Assembly: GCA_946481025.1 (NCBI GenBank) | Contig: CAMLNA010000032.1 | Coordinates: forward strand, 1 to 35,110 | Direction of reading: 5' to 3' | DNA length: 35,110 bases | Origin: an uncultured Rivibacter sp. | GTDB taxonomy: Bacteria > Pseudomonadota > Gammaproteobacteria > Burkholderiales > Burkholderiaceae | In this document: positions 32,497 through 35,110 of the stretch, one piece after another | Layout of the letters: each line of letters opens with the position of its first letter | Position numbering within the stretch: the first letter of the stretch is position 1 | Program-made: the position numbers and the translations under genes | The notes under the pieces: model-generated | What the model was told of the DNA's origin: nothing | Database searches by the model: none | The model's input: the letters and a program-made list of their open reading frames with translations, nothing else

Positions 32497-34584
32497 TCAG
32501 GCCAGACCAGCGGCCGACAGCAGCAGGTCGATCAGCTTGATGCCGATGAAGGGCAGGACCAGCCCGCCCAGGCCGTACACCAGCACGTTGCGCCTCAGCA
32601 GCGCGGCAGCGCCGAGGGCGCGGTACTTCACGCCCTTGAGCGCCAGGGGGATCAGGAAGACGATGATCAGCGCGTTGAAGATCACCGCCGACAGGATGGC
32701 CGACGACGGGCTCGCGAGATGCATCACGTCCAGCGCGCCGAGTTGCGGGTAGGTGGTGGCAAAGGCCGCCGGGACGATGGCGAAGTACTTCGCCACGTCG
32801 TTGGCAATCGAGAAGGTGGTGAGCGAGCCGCGCGTCATGAGCAGCTGCTTGCCGGTCTCCACCACCTCGAGCAGCTTGGTGGGGTTGGAATCCAGGTCCA
32901 CCATGTTGCCGGCCTCCTTGGCCGCCTGCGTGCCCGAGTTCATGGCCACCGCCACGTCGGCCTGGGCGAGCGCCGGCGCATCGTTGGTGCCGTCGCCCGT
33001 CATCGCGACCAGGCGGCCTTCCGCCTGGTGTTCGCGGATCACGCGCAGCTTGTCCTCGGGGGTGGCTTCGGCCAGGAAGTCGTCCACGCCCGCCTCGGCC
33101 GCGATGGCGGCGGCGGTCAGCCGGTTGTCGCCGGTGACCATCACGGTCTTGATGCCCATGCGGCGCAGCTCGGCGAATCGCTCGCGGATGCCGCCCTTGA
33201 CGATGTCCTTGAGCTCGACGACCCCCATGACCCGGACGCCGTCGGCCACCACCAGCGGCGTGCTGCCGCGGCGCGACACGTCGTCGACCAGCGTGCTCAC
33301 CTGCGCCGGAAAGCGGCCGCCCTGCGCCTCGACATGCCTGCGGATCGCTTCGGCGGCTCCCTTGCGCAGCTGCCGCACCTGGGCCGCCGCCTGCGGCAGG
33401 TCCACGCCGCTCATGCGGGTCTGCGCCGAGAAGTGCACGAACCGGGCCGGCCCCAGCGAATGGATGTCGCGCTCGCGCAGGTTGAACTTCTGCTTGGCCA
33501 GCACGACGATGCTGCGGCCTTCGGGCGTTTCGTCGGCGAGTGACGCAAGCTGCGCGGCATCGGCCAGCTCCGCCTCCTTCACGCCCGGGGCGGGCAGGAA
33601 GCTCGACGCATGGCGGTTGCCCAGCGTGATGGTGCCGGTCTTGTCGAGCAGCAGCACGTCCACGTCGCCGGCGGCCTCGACCGCGCGGCCCGAGGTGGCG
33701 ATCACGTTGGCCTGCATCATGCGGCTCATGCCCGCCACGCCGATGGCCGACAGCAGCGCACCGATGGTGGTGGGAATGAGGCACACCAGCAGCGCGATCA
33801 GCACGGTGATGGTGACCGGGCTGCCGAGTTTCGTCGCCTCCACGCTGAACAGCGAGAACGGCAGCAGCGTCACGGTGACCACCAGGAACACGATGGTGAG
33901 GGCGACCAGGAGGATGGTCAGCGCGATCTCGTTGGGCGTCTTCTGCCGCTTCGCTCCTTCCACCATGGCGATCATGCGGTCGAGAAAGGCTTCGCCGGGG
34001 TTGACGGTGATCTTCACCACCAGCCAGTCCGACAGCACCCGCGTGCCGCCGGTCACCGAAGAAAAGTCGCCGCCCGATTCCCGGATCACCGGCGCCGACT
34101 CGCCGGTGATGGCGCTTTCGTCCACCGAGGCCACGCCTTCGATCACGGTGCCGTCCAGCGCAATGACGTCGCCGGCCTCCACCAGCACGATGGCGCCGCG
34201 GCGCAGCTCGTCGGCCGGCATCGGGTGCCACGACGAGCCATGGCGCGGTTCGTCGAGCTTCTTGGCGATGACCCGGTGCTTCATGCCGCGCAGTGCAGCC
34301 GCCTGCGCCTTGCTGCGGCCTTCGGCCAGCGCCTCCGCGAAGTTGGCGAACAGCACGGTGAACCACAGCCACAGGGCGATGGCCAGGATGAAGCCGGCCG
34401 GTGCCTCGCCCCGGCCGCCCAGCGCCTGCAGCCACAGCAAGGTGGTGAGCAGGCTGCCGGCGTAGACGACGAACATCACCGGGTTGCGCCATTGCACGCG
34501 CGGGTCCAGCTTGGCGAAGGCATGGCCGATGGCCGGGCGCAGCAGCCCCGGGTCGAACAACGAAAATGACAGGCGGGTACTCAT
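32497..34584 (-). CDS. kdpB: KdpB, P-type ATPase subunit of the K+ pump
   Basis: 695 residues. P-type ATPase motifs are intact: TGES (about 161), the phosphorylated Asp in LLDKTGT (about 313), and GDGTNDAP (about 530), with seven or so membrane helices. It hydrolyses ATP to drive K+ taken up through KdpA. Its ribosome-binding site (AAGGGA) overlaps the kdpA stop codon, so translation of the two is coupled. Confidence 0.98.
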   Translation of the reverse strand: MSTRLSFSLFDPGLLRPAIGHAFAKLDPRVQWRNPVMFVVYAGSLLTTLLWLQALGGRGEAPAGFILAIALWLWFTVLFANFAEALAEGRSKAQAAALRGMKHRVIAKKLDEPRHGSSWHPMPADELRRGAIVLVEAGDVIALDGTVIEGVASVDESAITGESAPVIRESGGDFSSVTGGTRVLSDWLVVKITVNPGEAFLDRMIAMVEGAKRQKTPNEIALTILLVALTIVFLVVTVTLLPFSLFSVEATKLGSPVTITVLIALLVCLIPTTIGALLSAIGVAGMSRMMQANVIATSGRAVEAAGDVDVLLLDKTGTITLGNRHASSFLPAPGVKEAELADAAQLASLADETPEGRSIVVLAKQKFNLRERDIHSLGPARFVHFSAQTRMSGVDLPQAAAQVRQLRKGAAEAIRRHVEAQGGRFPAQVSTLVDDVSRRGSTPLVVADGVRVMGVVELKDIVKGGIRERFAELRRMGIKTVMVTGDNRLTAAAIAAEAGVDDFLAEATPEDKLRVIREHQAEGRLVAMTGDGTNDAPALAQADVAVAMNSGTQAAKEAGNMVDLDSNPTKLLEVVETGKQLLMTRGSLTTFSIANDVAKYFAIVPAAFATTYPQLGALDVMHLASPSSAILSAVIFNALIIVFLIPLALKGVKYRALGAAALLRRNVLVYGLGGLVLPFIGIKLIDLLLSAAGLA

Positions 34585-34596
34585 GCCCGGTTCCCT

Positions 34597-35110
34597 TCAG
34601 CGGCCGTTCCAGAGCATCAGGTGCTCGACGATGGGGCCGAGCGCCAGCGCCGGCACGTAGTTCAGGAGGCCCACCAGCAGCACCGTGCCGACCAGCAGCG
34701 TGACGAACAGCGGGCCATGCGTGGGCAAGGTGCCGCTCGTCACCGGGATGCGCTTCTTGGCGGCCAGCGAGCCGGCCATGGCCAGCACCGGCACGATCAC
34801 GCCGAAGCGGCCGAGACACATCACCAGGCCGATGAGCAGGTTGTAGAAGGGCGTGTTGGCCGACAGGCCTGCGAAGGCGCTGCCGTTGTTGTTGGCGGCC
34901 GAGCTGAAGGCATAGAGGATCTCCGAGAAGCCGTGCGTGCCGGGGTTGGCCACGCCCGCCTTGCCCGCGGCGGACAGCACCGCAATGGCCGTACCCGCAA
35001 GCACCAGGACCGGCGTCACCAGGATGGCGATCGAGGTCATCTTCATCTCGTGCGACTCGATCTTCTTGCCCAGGTACTCGGGCGTGCGGCCGATCATCAG
35101 CCCGGCGATG
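34597..35110 (-). CDS. kdpA: KdpA, K+-channel subunit of the pump (C-terminal part)
   Basis: The C-terminal ~170 residues of KdpA; the gene continues beyond the window's right edge. The frame is open to 35110 and reads [17 protein letters not shown], then [14 protein letters not shown] (a selectivity-filter repeat) and the final TM helices, so the internal Met at 35097 is not the true start. KdpA is an SKT-family K+ channel subunit. kdpF and the promoter would lie outside the window. Confidence 0.96.
   Translation of the reverse strand, partial: IAGLMIGRTPEYLGKKIESHEMKMTSIAILVTPVLVLAGTAIAVLSAAGKAGVANPGTHGFSEILYAFSSAANNNGSAFAGLSANTPFYNLLIGLVMCLGRFGVIVPVLAMAGSLAAKKRIPVTSGTLPTHGPLFVTLLVGTVLLVGLLNYVPALALGPIVEHLMLWNGR

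Noticed and set aside
35095..35097. Met at 35097 as the start of KdpA
   Set aside because: The frame continues upstream with conserved KdpA residues to the window edge, and KdpA is normally about 560-600 residues.
1..35110. tRNA, rRNA, insertion sequences, integrases, phage genes
   Set aside because: No cloverleaf-like sequence, rRNA-conserved block, transposase or integrase motif was seen on either strand.

Overview
The window is dense, very GC-rich coding DNA with short intergenic gaps and no rRNA, tRNA, IS element, prophage or CRISPR array that I could find. Gene content (PHB-depolymerase-family esterase, DUF3606, polar amino-acid ABC importer, many GGDEF/EAL and histidine-kinase proteins, complete high-affinity K+ system) and codon bias suggest a betaproteobacterium of the order Burkholderiales (Comamonadaceae/Sphaerotilaceae type). 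This is inference from gene content, not from a phylogenetic marker.

Layout. 1-8.7 kb (all minus strand): a membrane hybrid histidine kinase; a periplasmic binding protein translationally coupled (ATGA overlap) to a GGDEF diguanylate cyclase; a PHB-depolymerase-like esterase; and a GGDEF-EAL protein. 8.7-12 kb (minus): an XRE/MmyB-like regulator, an MFS exporter and a MerR/TipAS-type drug-sensing regulator, with a MerR-type promoter (19-bp spacer containing a TipA-like dyad) between the MerR gene and the exporter. 12-15.1 kb: a small membrane protein, an ABM-fold monooxygenase preceded by a SoxR-like box in a 19-bp-spacer promoter, an FKBP prolyl isomerase, and a membrane Ser/Thr kinase flanked by degenerate heptamer repeats. 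15.1-18.05 kb (minus): a four-gene amino-acid ABC importer. 18.2-20 kb (minus): a DnaQ-like exonuclease and an MliC-YbaY fusion lipoprotein. 20.1-24.2 kb: acyl-CoA ligase, DUF924, GFA, GNAT and lipoprotein hydrolase genes, with two convergent pairs whose stop codons overlap in a shared CTAG. 24.3-27.4 kb: small hypotheticals, a Gly-rich lipoprotein, a GAF protein and a DUF3606 protein. 27.45-35.1 kb (minus): kdpA(partial)-kdpB-kdpC-corA-like-kdpD-kdpE, a potassium-uptake operon with a CorA-type divalent-cation channel gene inserted between the pump and its two-component regulator.

How the parts work together. The left end is a signalling cluster that probably feeds the c-di-GMP pool, with a binding-protein/cyclase pair of the NspS-MbaA kind. 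The 9.6-12.9 kb stretch looks like a xenobiotic-response patch: two different MerR-family promoters, one probably local (TipA-like, driving the MFS exporter) and one probably answering to a SoxR encoded elsewhere (driving the ABM monooxygenase). The right end is cation homeostasis under KdpDE. The best candidates for something undescribed are the TipA-like exporter circuit, the SoxR-type monooxygenase promoter, the binding-protein/diguanylate-cyclase pair, the MliC-YbaY fusion, the corA insertion in kdp, and the dispersed GTGAC heptamer repeats.
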